Assembly (NCBI RefSeq): GCF_000004195.4
Contig: NC_030681.2
Coordinates: 138,201,506-138,265,505, forward strand
Direction: 5' to 3'
DNA: 64,000 nucleotides
Source of the DNA: Xenopus tropicalis
Taxonomy: Eukaryota > Chordata > Amphibia > Anura > Pipidae
Both the position numbers and the translations under genes were made by a program. Within the stretch, counting starts at the first letter, position 1. Every line of letters begins with the position of its first letter. Below the pieces are notes generated by a model. The model searched no databases, was not told the origin of the DNA, and worked only from the letters and a program-made list of their open reading frames with translations. Positions 22,191 to 34,636 of this stretch are shown one piece after another.

Positions 22191-23420
22191 AGTGGCTTTA
22201 CTAGCTGTTAATGGGCCCTTCAGCCAATTCAATTTAGAGCCCCAAAACATTGATAAATTGACCATTTCTACCATAAGGTTAACAGTTATTACAGAAATGG
22301 TCTATGTACTCTATATTCTGGTTTGGGGAATATCTGCAATAAAAATGAATTTTTTACCAAAGTTTCTTTATCTATTTGAAATACTTCCAGTTTCAGTATC
22401 TAAAACTTTTCAAGAAATACAAACCTGCTGTCACAAATTCATCTGGGGCAATCGCCGGCACAGGATCTCTAAAACGTCCTCAGCTAGATAGGGAGGTCTT
22501 GGGGCTCCCCTGTTCTACAGATATTACTAGGCTACCCATCTTAGACAACTTTTGGCATGGTCATACTGGTTGGACACTCATTCAAAACTCTTTCACTAAA
22601 AAAAGCATATTAAAACCACCTTACCTGTCCAATACTGGACATTTATTAGACTTGTGCACCTTACTTCCTTCCACACTCCATATGTTAAGGCTTTGGTGCA
22701 AACTGAGGCATACCTTATCCTCTCCTATCTCTCAACATTTCAACCTGGAAACTGCCTACATTACCTACCCCATTTGAGATGATAGCAGGCCTCATCCAGA
22801 ATGGCCTGATCTGGAGGATCTACAAATTTCTCATTGAACCCCAATCAAGATTGGAGCTCTATATTAGAAATTGCAAAGAAAATAGTACTCTTGCTAAGCA
22901 GAAGGAACAGATTTAAAAAATTCTAATGTTGGTACCACACCCCAGCTAAACCACATACACTTTTCACTACGTTCCCCAATTATTCTTCATTGTACTGGAG
23001 AGGATGTGGCAGTATTGGTGCCTTACCCCATATATTTTGGTCTTATAATAATGTCTTATTATTCAACTACTATGGGATGGTGTTGTGGACGTTATTTTTC
23101 TGTTGGGCAAACCTATACCCATAGCAATGGCAGCAATAAATCCTGTGCTTCCACCTACATTAGAGGAAATTATAAAGCAGGCGAATAGCAATAAAGTTTT
23201 TTGGACCATTTGGTTGGATAACCCAAACATCAGTCTGCCAATAGCAACCACTGAGCAGAAAAACTACATACCATACAAACTAAAAACCATCTCATAAATA
23301 CATTCCCTAAGCAGAAACCCATGTAAGTTCCCCACCAACGTGTTTGATCTAGATAAAAAGAAAAAGTAATAAAGGGAATAACAGAACTGAGTAGTTGGTT
23401 TTTACCTTTGAAGCTTTCAA
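22190..23420 (+). pseudogene. L1-like LINE, degenerate RT C-terminal region
   Basis: The trace KMNFLPKFLYLFEILPV...FIWGN (about 22343-22462) matches the well-known L1/Tx1 segment following the reverse transcriptase core (MNxLPKLLYLFxxLPI...FIWxxK). Later pieces in shifting frames (GALPHIFW-like about 23015, a WANLYP-like segment near 23110) fit the L1 C-terminal region. Several frameshifts and stops are present and the catalytic core is absent. Old and inactive. Confidence 0.65.
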
Positions 23421-25155
23421 AAGAAACTTGATTATGTTAGTACAACCAAAGGGAAGGTTGCCACTCTTCTAAACTTTGCAACAGTTATTTCACCTACCTG
23501 CCTGGTAATAACAATAACCTTATAGAATTCTCTGAGAACTTGCCAATCAAAAGGGAGATGTTACTACATTAATACATTTATAGCTCTTTTTGTTGCTCTA
23601 CAAGAGAATGAAATGTTTAGATCATATTCAAACATTCCCTTTTGAACTCCAGAATTTCATCCAACTACTTAGCAAGAAAATGTCATTTGTGTTTGTAGTA
23701 GTAAGTTTCTGGTTATAAAATTGGAATTTTGTAAAAAGGCTGATGAAATGGGGCTGGGAAAAAATCAGCTTTCTGGGGAATGGGGCTAAGTATTATTAGG
23801 ACACAGTAGAATGAGAGAGAGGGCTATGATGGACTGAGATAATGTCATTAGGGAAATAAGTGTGTGAGGTAAATCTATAATTAGGGAAAGGTAGAGGGAG
23901 TAGTTATGTGGGGTGTGGACAAAAGGGATGAAGAGAACTGAAGATTTATTTGGATAAATTGTCATTATGGTTAAAATACATTCAACAAAATGCTTTTTCC
24001 ATGAAGTGAAAACAAGCAAGCAAGCAAGCATAACACTGTTTAACTATGTAATGATCAAAAGAATGATACTTCATAGGGATGTCGTGCTTATAGATATCCA
24101 AAATCTAACTGGATTTCAGCGTGTCTGAGATCAAAGATGTTCTCCTGCACCTCATCACCACAGGTCTCCCTTCTGAAGCAAAAGGAACCACAACAGGGAG
24201 AAAGACCCAATAAAACTCCTTCTGTATCCAAGGTGGTGTCTAATGCAACCTTTGATCAAGGATGTCTGTGTCCCAGGATCTTCAACTGCTGCTACAGCAA
24301 GATACAGCATTTGGAGAGCTAAATAACCTTAGCAACACAGTCATAGGATATTGCAGTTGGGCTATCCTCCCCTAGGAGCCTTGGATGTGGGGACCGAGCT
24401 TGAAGGATAACTACAGACATTATTTGGGTAGAATGCTTATTTTCTATCCTAGAAGCTCTTTGACGCTCATCGTGAAGGTCAATCAGAGCAGGATTTCGAA
24501 TGATTATAGATAATTTTTTTCCAGCATTAGTTGTACAAGGTTAAATCTATTCCACATAAAATAGATATCAATACAGTAGTACTAAAGTCATTAGTACAAA
24601 AGCAATCACAATATTAGTTTTACCAGTGAGACAGCCTCAAAGGAACGTGTTCTATAAAAGCTAGAAAAAGGGGATTTGCATTTGGGTCAAGATGTTATTG
24701 AACAACTGGCAAAGTATTCCATGTTTGCAGCTTAACAAAATCATAAGCATAACATCTTCAAAAGATATAGCAATTGCTTCATTCTCTCTGGTTCATCGTG
24801 ATCTCAGACAAGTCAAGAAAATATAGTTGCTGTAATGAAATCACCCTAACAGAAATGGTAAACTATACACTGCATTTACCCTGAGGGTAGGGATATTGTA
24901 GTTCTTTCTATATACCAGGCAGTCATTTAAAGGAATACGTGAATTTTGTTTCTCGTTGCCTGCAGAATAATGTCACTAAAGGTTTTCCAAGTCTTAAAAA
25001 ATTTCCAGACAATACGTTGGGCCTCCAAGGGGCCCTGACCCAAATCAGTTAAGGAACCACTGTAGTAGCGTTTTATCTGGGAAGGTTTATAAAAGCCTCA
25101 TTTAGAGTTAGAATAGAAGGGGCATCTCACCTCCCCAACTAGGAGGTAGTATGTA
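23421..25155. other. Spacer with no supported gene
   Basis: A (CAAG)n run lies at about 24012-24030. A 61-codon frame at 24137-24322 has no recognised family. GGAACCACTG near 25050 could be a lone hAT end. Confidence 0.4.
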
Positions 25156-25453
25156 AAGGTATGGACAGGGTCGGACTGGGCAAATCCCGTTGGGCCCCGG
25201 CTCTAGTGGGCCCCGGCGGCCCAGACCCGACCCTTGCGGCGCTCCCCCTGCCCGACTGCTCCTGCCCCGACGTGTTAAATTTACACAGTGGGTGGAGGGC
25301 CCTGCGAGGGGGGCCCTCGGGGGGAGGCACGGAGGCTATGGGCGCGGGCCCCGGTGGGCCCTCCACACCCCAGTCAGACCCTGGGTATGGAACCTGTTAT
25401 CCAGAATGCTCAGGATCTGGGGCTTTTCGGATAAGGGTTCCCATACCTGTACT
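25156..25453. mobile_element. Short copy of the CCATACCTGTA MITE, interrupted
   Basis: The left end AAAGGTATGGA and right end TTCCCATACCTGTA lie only about 72 bases apart once the nested hAT and one duplication are removed. TTATCCAGAATGCTCAGGATC and CGGATAAGGG lie between them. It appears to be a near-terminal-only deletion derivative of the family at 2570-3151. Confidence 0.65.
25166..25383. mobile_element. hAT-type MITE, CAGGGTYGGACTGG family, nested
   Basis: The ends are CAGGGTCGGACTGG and CCAGTCAGACCCTG. The 8-bp duplication GGTATGGA is exact (25158-25165 and 25384-25391) and lies in the terminus of another MITE. Confidence 0.92.
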
Positions 25454-26124
25454 CATTTGTCACTGTGTCATATATTGTGATACTTGTAGGTTACAATTTT
25501 TATGTGTAAGTTACTGCAAAATTCACCGCCACCTCAAACATAAATGTTCACTGTATCCAGATCTGTAAGTTGACATGGGCCTGACAAGTGCGGGTCTGAT
25601 CCTTTTTCCCTTGGGAATTCACTCATGTGGAAGAATACTGCAGAATATAACTCAAAGTAATATATTATTCACTTATAATTGACTTGTTATTCTGAATAAT
25701 AACTGTTCCTGGGTGCCCCCATTCAGAAAAGAGTCACTTTTATGTCTTTCACAGGGCATTTCCTGGCTGAACTGGTATAGAAGGAAACGACAAAGAAAAT
25801 CATGGTCATTAAAACAATTTCACTGTAGTTCTCTCTCCTCCTACTCCTAGTTAGAAAATCTCATCAACGGAAAACAGTGTTAAAGATCTCTTATTAGCAA
25901 TTTCTTATTAAAACCCTACACATTTATTAGGATAAAACAATGTTTTTAGACAATTTGGTAATGAGGTATTTAAAAATAGTCAGTTGTTCTCCATTTGTAA
26001 ACAATGTTTTTGCCATTCGTACAATTGTTTTATTATTACATAATTCAGTATATATATAGACTATTTAATCCTTATTTCCATCCTTGGCTTACAATAAAAC
26101 TGCATACTTGTGGGTACTTAAATA
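25454..26124. other. AT-rich spacer upstream of a LINE fragment
   Basis: No feature was recognised. It ends at the 5' truncation point of the CR1 copy. Confidence 0.4.
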
Positions 26125-27147
26125 ATGGGCAAATTAAAATTTCCATTGCTTAGTGAAGTCGTTTGCACATGGATAGAAAACTGGCTACAGGATCGGGCAC
26201 AGAGGGTGTTTATTAATGGCACATTCTCTACTTGGAGTAAGGTTCTCAGTGGGGTCCCTCAGGGTTCTGTACTGGGTCCACTTTTGTTTAATTTGTTCAT
26301 AAATGACTTAGGGGAGGGTATTATGAGTAATGTATCAGTGTTTGCAGATGACACAAAACTCTGCAGACCAGTCAATTCTATCCAGGATGTGACATCCCTG
26401 CAGCAGGATCTTGACCAACTGGCAATCTGGGCAGCTAAGTGGCAGATGAGATTTAATGTGGATAAATGTAAGGTCATGCACCTGGGATGTAAAAACATGC
26501 AAGCCCCGTATACCATTAATGGGACTGCACTAGGCAAATCCATAATGGAGAAGGACCTTGGAGTCCTTGTAGATAATAAACTTGGCTGTAGCAAGCAATG
26601 CCAGGCAGCAGCTGTAAGGGCAAACAAGGTTTTGAGCTGTATTAAATGGGGTATAGATTCACGGGAGGAGGGGGTTATTCTTCCCCTTTACAGAGCGCTG
26701 GTAAGGCCCCATCTAGAATATGCTGTTCAGTTTTGGTCTCCAGTGCTCAAACGGGACATTACTGAGTTAGAGAGGGTCCAGAGAAGGGCAACTAAGCTGG
26801 TAAAGGGTATGGAAAGTCTCAGTTATGAAGAAAGACTGGCCAAGTTGGGTCTGTTTACACTGGAGAAGAGGCGCTTAAGAGGTGACATGATAACTATGTA
26901 TAAATATATAAAGGGATCATATAATAACCTTTCTAATGTTTTATTTACCAGTAGGTCCTTCCAACGGACACGAGGGCACCCACTCCGTTTAGAAGAAGGG
27001 AGGTTCCATTTAAATATTCGGAAAGTATAGTGAGAGCTGTGAAGTTGTGGAATTCCCTCCCCGAATCAGTTGTGCTGGCTGATACATTATATAGCTTTAA
27101 GAAGGGGTTATGGGAGATAGCTCTCAGTACAAGTGAGGGAATACAGG
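26125..27147 (+). pseudogene. CR1-like LINE, 5'-truncated reverse transcriptase and C-terminal region
   Basis: An open frame at 26125-27030 (301 codons) encodes the second half of a CR1-type reverse transcriptase. Family resemblance begins near residue 8 (TWIENWLQDR). VPQGSVLGPLLF is at about residues 44-55 and the catalytic FADDTKL at about 73-79. Then follow DLGVLVDNKL, LVRPHLEYAVQFW and RRLRGDMITMYKYIKG, the CR1 C-terminal signature. The first catalytic aspartate region and the upstream endonuclease are missing. The frame ends at a small deletion near 27025-27031. The next frame continues the family sequence as VRAVKLWNSLPESVV...FKKGLWEIALST to a stop at about 27147-27155, so the break is a frameshift near the C terminus. 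The first 41-bp minisatellite unit lies inside that coding tail. The apparent start codon is incidental to the truncation. No activity is expected. Confidence 0.85.
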
Positions 27148-30100
27148 GGTAGGGGAGATAGCTCTCAGTACAAGTGAGGGAATACAGGGGTATGGGAGAT
27201 AGCTCTCAGTACAAGTGAGGGAATACAGGGGTAGGGGGGATAGCTCTCAGTACAAGTGAGGGAATACAGGGGTAGGGGAGATAGCTCTCAGTACAAGTGA
27301 GGGAATACAGGGGTAGGGGAGGTAGCTCTCAGTACAAGTGAGGGAATACAGGGGTAGGGGAGGTAGCTCTCAGTACAAGTGAGGGAATACAGGGGTATGG
27401 GAGATAGCTCTCAGTACAAGTGAGGGAATACAGGGGTAGGGGGGATAGCTCTCAGTACAAGTGAGGGAATACAGGGGTAGGGGAGATAGCTCTCAGTACA
27501 AGTGAGGGAATACAGGGGTAGGGGAGATAGCTCTCAGTACAAGTGAGGGAATACAGGGTTATGGGAGATAGCTCTCAGTACAAGTGAGGGAATACAGGGG
27601 TAGGGGAGATAGCTCTCAGTACAAGTGAGGGAATACAGGGGTAGGGGGGATAGCTCTCAGTACAAGTGAGGGAATACAGGGGTATGGGAGATAGCTCTCA
27701 GTACAAGTGAGGGAATACAGGGGTAGGGGAGATAGCTCTCAGTACAAGTGAGGGAATACAGGGGTAGGGGAGATAGCTCTCAGTACAAGTGAGGGAATAC
27801 AGGGTATGGGAGATAGCTCTCAGTACAAGTGAGGGAATACAGGGGTAGGGGAGATAGCTCTCAGTACAAGTGAGGGAATACAGGGGTATGGGAGATAGCT
27901 CTCAGTACAAGTGAGGGAATACAGGGGTAGGGGGGATAGCTCTCAGTACAAGTGAGGGAATACAGGGGTATGGGAGATAGCTCTCAGTACAAGTGAGGGA
28001 ATACAGGGGTATGGGAGATAGCTCTCAGTACAAGTGAGGGAATACAGGGTATGGGAGATAGCTCTCAGTACAAGTGAGGGAATACAGGGGTAGGGGAGAT
28101 AGCTCTCAGTACAAGTGAGGGAATACAGGGGTATGGGAGATAGCTCTCAGTACAAGTGAGGGAATACAGGGGTAGGGGAGATAGCTCTCAGTACAAGTGA
28201 GGGAATACAGGGGTATGGGAGATAGCTCTCAGTACAAGTGAGGGAATACAGGGGTATGGGAGATAGCTCTCAGTACAAGTGAGGGAATACAGGGGTAGGG
28301 GGGATAGCTCTCAGTACAAGTGAGGGAATACAGGGGTATGGGAGATAGCTCTCAGTACAAGTGAGGGAATACAGGGGTAGGGGAGATAGCTCTCAGTACA
28401 AGTGAGGGAATACAGGGGTATGGGAGATAGCTCTCAGTACAAGTGAGGGAATACAGGGGTAGGGGAGATAGCTCTCAGTACAAGTGAGGGAATACAGGGG
28501 TAGGGGAGATAGCTCTCAGTACAAGTGAGGGAATACAGGGGTTTGGGGGATAGCTCTCAGTACAAGTGAGGGAATACAGGGGTAGGGGAGATAGCTCTCA
28601 GTACAAGTGAGGGAATACAGGGGTAGGGGGGATAGCTCTCAGTACAAGTGAGGGAATACAGGGGTATGGGAGATAGCTCTCAGTACAAGTGAGGGAATAC
28701 AGGGGTATGGGAGATAGCTCTTAGTACAAGTGAGGGAATACAGGGGTAGGGGGGATAGCTCTCAGTACAAGTGAGGGAATACAGGGGTTTGGGGGATAGC
28801 TCTCAGTACAAGTGAGGGAATACAGGGGTAGGGGGGATAGCTCTCAGTACAAGTGAGGGAATACAGGGGTATGGGAGATAGCTCTCAGTACAAGTGAGGG
28901 AATACAGGGGTAGGGGGGATAGCTCTCAGTACAAGTGAGGGAATACAGGGGTATGGGAGATAGCTCTCAGTACAAGTGAGGGAATACAGGGGTAGGGGAG
29001 ATAGCTCTCAGTACAAGTGAGGGAATACAGGGGTAGGGGGGATAGCTCTCAGTACAAGTGAGGGAATACAGGGGTATGGGAGATAGCTCTCAGTACAAGT
29101 GAGGGAATACAGGGGTAGGGGAGATAGCTCTCAGTACAAGTGAGGGAATACAGGGGTAGGGGAGATAGCTCTCAGTACAAGTGAGGGAATACAGGGGTAG
29201 GGGAGATAGCTCTCAGTACAAGTGAGGGAATACAGGGGTAGGGAGATAGCTCTCAGTACAAGTGAGGGAATACAGGGGTATGGGAGATAGCTCTCAGTAC
29301 AAGTGAGGGAATACAGGGGTAGGGGAGATAGCTCTCAGTACAAGTGAGGGAATACAGGGTTATGGGAGATAGCTCTCAGTACAAGTGAGGGAATACAGGG
29401 GTAGGGGAGATAGCTCTCAGTACAAGTGAGGGAATACAGGGGTATGGGAGATAGCTCTCAGTACAAGTGAGGGAATACAGGGGTAGGGGGGATAGCTCTC
29501 AGTACAAGTGAGGGAATACAGGGGTATGGGAGATAGCTCTCAGTACAAGTGAGGGAATACAGGGGTATGGGAGATAGCTCTCAGTACAAGTGAGGGAATA
29601 CAGGGGTATGGGAGATAGCTCTCAGTACAAGTGAGGGAATACAGGGGTAGGGGAGATAGCTCTCAGTACAAGTGAGGGAATACAGGGGTATGGGAGATAG
29701 CTCTCAGTACAAGTGAGGGAATACAGGGGTATGGGAGATAGCTCTCAGTACAAGTGAGGGAATACAGGGGTATGGGAGATAGCTCTCAGTACAAGTGAGG
29801 GAATACAGGGGTAGGGGAGATAGCTCTCAGTACAAGTGAGGGAATACAGGGGTATGGGAGATAGCTCTCAGTACAAGTGAGGGAATACAGGGGTATGGGA
29901 GATAGCTCTCAGTACAAGTGAGGGAATACAGGGGTATGGGAGATAGCTCTCAGTACAAGTGAGGGAATACAGGGTTATGGGAGATAGCTCTCAGTACAAG
30001 TGAGGGAATACAGGGGTAGGGGAGATAGCTCTCAGTACAAGTGAGGGAATACAGGGGTATGGGAGATAGCTCTCAGTACAAGTGAGGGAATACAGGGGTA

Positions 30101-32338
30101 GGGGAGATAGCTCTCAGTACAAGTGAGGGAATACAGGGGTAGGGGAGATAGCTCTCAGTACAAGTGAGGGAATACAGGGGTATGGGAGATAGCTCTCAGT
30201 ACAAGTGAGGGAATACAGGGTTATGGGAGATAGCTCTCAGTACAAGTGAGGGAATACAGGGGTATGGGAGATAGCTCTCAGTACAAGTGAGGGAATACAG
30301 GGGTATGGGAGATAGCTCTTAGTACAAGTGAGGGAATACAGGGGTAGGGGGGATAGCTCTCAGTACAAGTGAGGGAATACAGGGGTTTGGGGGATAGCTC
30401 TCAGTACAAGTGAGGGAATACAGGGGTAGGGGGGATAGCTCTCAGTACAAGTGAGGGAATACAGGGGTATGGGAGATAGCTCTCAGTACAAGTGAGGGAA
30501 TACAGGGGTAGGGGGGATAGCTCTCAGTACAAGTGAGGGAATACAGGGGTATGGGAGATAGCTCTCAGTACAAGTGAGGGAATACAGGGGTAGGGGAGAT
30601 AGCTCTCAGTACAAGTGAGGGAATACAGGGGTAGGGGGGATAGCTCTCAGTACAAGTGAGGGAATACAGGGGTAGGGGAGATAGCTCTCAGTACAAGTGA
30701 GGGAATACAGGGGTAGGGGAGATAGCTCTCAGTACAAGTGAGGGAATACAGGGGTAGGGGGGATAGCTCTCAGTACAAGTGAGGGAATACAGGGGTAGGG
30801 GAGATAGCTCTCAGTACAAGTGAGGGAATACAGGGGTAGGGGAGATAGCTCTCAGTACAAGTGAGGGAATACAGGGGTAGGGGAGATAGCTCTCAGTACA
30901 AGTGAGGGAATACAGGGGTAGGGGAGATAGCTCTCAGTACAAGTGAGGGAATACAGGGGTAGGGAGATAGCTCTCAGTACAAGTGAGGGAATACAGGGGT
31001 ATGGGAGATAGCTCTCAGTACAAGTGAGGGAATACAGGGGTAGGGGAGATAGCTCTCAGTACAAGTGAGGGAATACAGGGGTATGGGAGATAGCTCTCAG
31101 TACAAGTGAGGGAATACAGGGGTAGGGGAGATAGCTCTCAGTACAAGTGAGGGAATACAGGGTTATGGGAGATAGCTCTCAGTACAAGTGAGGGAATACA
31201 GGGGTAGGGGAGATAGCTCTCAGTACAAGTGAGGGAATACAGGGGTATGGGAGATAGCTCTCAGTACAAGTGAGGGAATACAGGGGTAGGGGGGATAGCT
31301 CTCAGTACAAGTGAGGGAATACAGGGGTATGGGAGATAGCTCTCAGTACAAGTGAGGGAATACAGGGGTATGGGAGATAGCTCTCAGTACAAGTGAGGGA
31401 ATACAGGGGTATGGGAGATAGCTCTCAGTACAAGTGAGGGAATACAGGGGTATGGGAGATAGCTCTCAGTACAAGTGAGGGAATACAGGGGTAGGGGAGA
31501 TAGCTCTCAGTACAAGTGAGGGAATACAGGGGTATGGGAGATAGCTCTCAGTACAAGTGAGGGAATACAGGGGTATGGGAGATAGCTCTCAGTACAAGTG
31601 AGGGAATACAGGGGTATGGGAGATAGCTCTCAGTACAAGTGAGGGAATACAGGGTTATGGGAGATAGCTCTCAGTACAAGTGAGGGAATACAGGGGTAGG
31701 GGAGATAGCTCTCAGTACAAGTGAGGGAATACAGGGGTAGGGGAGATAGCTCTCAGTACAAGTGAGGGAATACAGGGGTATGGGAGATAGCTCTCAGTAC
31801 AAGTGAGGGAATACAGGGGTAGGGGAGATAGCTCTCAGTACAAGTGAGGGAATACAGGGGTAGGGGAGATAGCTCTCAGTACAAGTGAGGGAATACAGGG
31901 GTATGGGAGATAGCTCTCAGTACAAGTGAGGGAATACAGGGTTATGGGAGATAGCTCTCAGTACAAGTGAGGGAATACAGGGGTATGGGAGATAGCTCTC
32001 AGTACAAGTGAGGGAATACAGGGGTAGGGGAGATAGCTCTCAGTACAAGTGAGGGAATACAGGGGTAGGGGAGATAGCTCTCAGTACAAGTGAGGGAATA
32101 CAGGGGTATGGGAGATAGCTCTCAGTACAAGTGAGGGAATACAGGGGTAGGGGAAATAGCTCTCAGTACAAGTGAGGGAATACAGGGGTAGGGGGGATAG
32201 CTCTCAGTACAAGTGAGGGAATACAGGGGTAGGGGAGATAGCTCTCAGTACAAGTGAGGGAATACAGGGGTAGGGGAGATAGCTCTCAGTACAAGTGAGG
32301 GAATACAGGGGTATGGGAGATAGCTCTTAGTACAAGTT
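27109..32338. repeat. 41-bp minisatellite, about 127 copies, inside a CR1 3' end
   Basis: The unit is GGGAGATAGCTCTCAGTACA followed by AGTGAGGGAATACAGGGGTA and one more base, 41 bp in most copies and 40 bp in a few (for example near 29241 and 30962). It begins in LINE coding sequence (WEIALSTSEGIQG) and ends where TCTTAGTACAAGTTGATCCA returns to single-copy LINE 3' sequence. The main variants lie in the G-rich linker (TATGGGAGA, TAGGGGAGA, TAGGGGGGA, TTATGGGAGA, TTTGGGGGA). Variant strings recur far apart, so segments of many units have been duplicated. Because 41 is not a multiple of three, no reading frame survives. Confidence 0.97.
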
Positions 32339-32470
32339 GATCCAGGGACTGGTCCGATTGCCATCTTGGAGTCAGGAAGGAATTTTTTCCCCTCTGCGGC
32401 AAATTTGAGAGGCTTCAGATGGGGTTTTTTTCCTTTCTCTGGGTCAGCATCCCAGAAATCACTAACTGTT
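32339..32470 (+). mobile_element. CR1-like LINE, 3' untranslated remainder
   Basis: TTGATCCAGGGACTGGTCCG, CAGGAAGGAATTTTTTCCCC and GAGGCTTCAGATGGGG continue the same LINE after the minisatellite. They parallel 63534-63640. The copy ends near CTCTGGGTCAGC without the terminal AGTTAGGCAGG segment. Confidence 0.75.
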
Positions 32471-33746
32471 GAAAATCAAGTAAATTACAAATGCGCTCAC
32501 TTTTTTAAGTGTATGTTCATTTTCTCTTTCGGTTGAGATCCCCTTGATATTATGCCAGTTAAACTACCGTATGCTACAAACATCTAAAGCTTCTCTCATA
32601 CTGGTGGCTTGTGATAAAAAGAGATTAAATAGATTAGCCTATATTGTAGAACATCAGATCAGCCCTCTTTCTCCTGACAACTTTATTGACAACATCCTTG
32701 ACTATTCCATGTTTAGAAAGTGACCAGCAGGTGGCGCTGTTGTAATAAAATGCATTCATATTGACAGTAATCTGACCCTTAATATCTGGGAATGAAAAAA
32801 AATAATGAATGAATATTGCAAAAGTGCTTAGAATAGCACTCTCATCAATTTTACATAAACTTATCTTTAAAGTTTACTTATCCTTTATAGATTAGAATCA
32901 TTTTTAAACAGAAACGATTTCAGATATCTGCTATTGTAGTACACATGGAACAGACTCAGGCGGAACATGCACATAAACATGCTGTTATCTTGTGCCCGGA
33001 GGCAAGTAGAAAGGAACAAATCATGTCCAACGTCAGATAAGGAACTACAGAAGAGCCCTGTTCCTTGCTGAGTGGCCAGAGATTCATTAGATGATGGTTA
33101 CAGATCTCTCTCCCCACACTCGCATGCTAGCAAGGCAGTAGTGTCAGTAGTGACAGCCAATCATGGAACTTTTCCCTTAGATAATTACCTCCATAATTCT
33201 AGGATACCATAGTAAGGCACAGCTTGACACTTCCTTGTCAGGACACTGAAACAAAATCATTTTGCCCTTTATATTAATTATATCTTTTTTTCCCTCCTAC
33301 TTGTCATCGCTCTTGTTGTTTGTCTGCTGGATATTTCTTTGCGTGACAGGCCTCTTCAGTAATAGACGCACTTCTCTTCTTACTCAAGCCACCAACGATA
33401 TTTATTTAACCTCAAGTAAAATAGAAATACACATTTATGTAAAGAGTGCTGTAAATATTTTCAAGGGGATTTTTGAAGGAATGTTGGTCATCAGGAGACC
33501 TTAAACCTTGTAGAACCAGTTAGCCAATCACAATGTGACAAGTCCTGATGCAGTGTTAGTGTTAGTGCTAATTACTGAAGGAAAACACTTCCTTTCAATG
33601 CAACTCTGCTCAAAAAATGGGGTGTCTTGGGGTGACATGTCACTGTAAGGTGTAGAGCGCGGTTTGCCCTTCATAAGACAGCTTGCATCGTGTCAGCCAA
33701 GCTATAGTGCTTCCGAGCTTTCTATGTAGAGAGGGCCAGTAGGAAG
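32471..33746. other. Spacer with no supported gene
   Basis: A short hydrophobic open frame at 33262-33504 has no signal of a real gene (no start context, no homology recognised). A GACCAGCAGGTGGCGC word at about 32721 resembles a CTCF core, noted without further support. Confidence 0.35.
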
Positions 33747-33754
33747 CTGTAGGG

Positions 33755-34062
33755 CAGGGATCCCCAACCTTTTATACCCGTGAGCCACATTCAATTGAAA
33801 AAAGTGTTGGGGAGCAACACAAGTATGACAAAAGATTCTTGGGGGTGCCAATAAGAGCTATAATTGGCTACTTAATAGCCCCTATGTGGACTGGCAGCCT
33901 ACAAGAGGCTCTGTTTGGCATTATACTTGGTTTTTTTGCAACCAAAACTTGCCTCCTAACCAAAAATTAAAAAATAAGCACCTGCTTTGGGGCCACTGGG
34001 AGCAACATCCAAGGGGTTGGGGAGCAACATGTTGCTCACGAACCACTGGTTGGGGATCACTG
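33755..34062 (+). mobile_element. hAT-type MITE, CAGGGATCCCCAACC family, intact
   Basis: The ends are CAGGGATCCCCAACC and GGTTGGGGATCACTG. The 8-bp duplication CTGTAGGG is exact (33747-33754 and 34063-34070). It is the reference copy for the diverged copies at 5757-6027 and 16085-16620. Length 308 bp, non-coding. Confidence 0.94.
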
Positions 34063-34126
34063 CTGTAGGGACTCTACAATTTACCCCCTAAACTTGCCCT
34101 ACCTTAAGATGTGCCCTAGGCACTTC

Positions 34127-34384
34127 CAGTGTCGGACTGGCCCACCAGGATACCAGGAAAACCAATACCAGTGGGCCCTCCTGCTCCTGAACATATGACC
34201 TGCTTCATGGCCATTCCCTATTTCTGAATGGGAACAAAGAAGAGAAATAGATGGAGGAATAGATGCTAGCGTGCAAATAAAAGTGACTAGGAGAATAAAG
34301 AGGAAAGGAGGAAAAATAGTTTGGAGAGTGGGCATATGGTCTAAGGTTTTTCTGGTGGGCCCCTGGCATCCCAGTCCAACCCCG
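34127..34384. mobile_element. hAT-type MITE, CAGTGTCGGACTGG end
   Basis: The ends are CAGTGTCGGACTGG and CCAGTCCAACCCCG. The flanks GGCACTTC and GGGACTTC match at 7 of 8 positions. Confidence 0.88.
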
Positions 34385-34448
34385 GGGACTTCCCTACCTT
34401 TCTACCACTAGTTCCAGACCTGTTGTTCTACATGCCTTACTTTTTCCC

Positions 34449-34636
34449 CTAAAGGAGAACTAACCCCCCAGGTAAAAACACCCCTCTTAATTTTGCGCCT
34501 CGCTGTATTTTTATCTCAGGTTTTCAAATATGGGAACCTTCCTATGTAATAGACTGTGTGGGAAGGGAGAGGCGAGGGGGGTTGATGGAGGGCAGTTATG
34601 GGGGATTGTACCTAAAGGGCTTTAGTTCTCCTTTAA
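34449..34636. mobile_element. T2/Kolobok-type MITE, short
   Basis: The left end CTAAAGGAGAACTAACCC and right end GGCTTTAGTTCTCCTTTAA form an inverted repeat. TTAA is intact on the right (34633-34636) and mutated to CTAA on the left. At about 188 bp it is a different subfamily from the copies at 7.6-18.6 kb. Confidence 0.8.

Noticed and set aside
24137..24322. Host exon encoding a 61-residue peptide
   Set aside because: No recognisable domain and no convincing splice sites or codon bias.
25000..25064. Additional hAT element ending GGAACCACTG
   Set aside because: No matching left end or 8-bp duplication could be found.
27109..32338. CRISPR-like or regulatory repeat array
   Set aside because: Units are contiguous with no variable spacers, and the flanks are LINE sequence. 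It is a minisatellite.
27109..32338. Canonical G-quadruplex tract in the 41-bp array
   Set aside because: Each unit has only one or two G runs close together, with about 30 bases to the next cluster, too far for a standard intramolecular quadruplex.
32718..32740. CTCF binding site
   Set aside because: CCAGCAGGTGGCGC resembles the core, but one isolated motif in 64 kb without other evidence is not enough to annotate.
33262..33504. Small membrane protein gene
   Set aside because: The frame is hydrophobic at its start only because the DNA is T-rich. No homology, splice or promoter context supports it.
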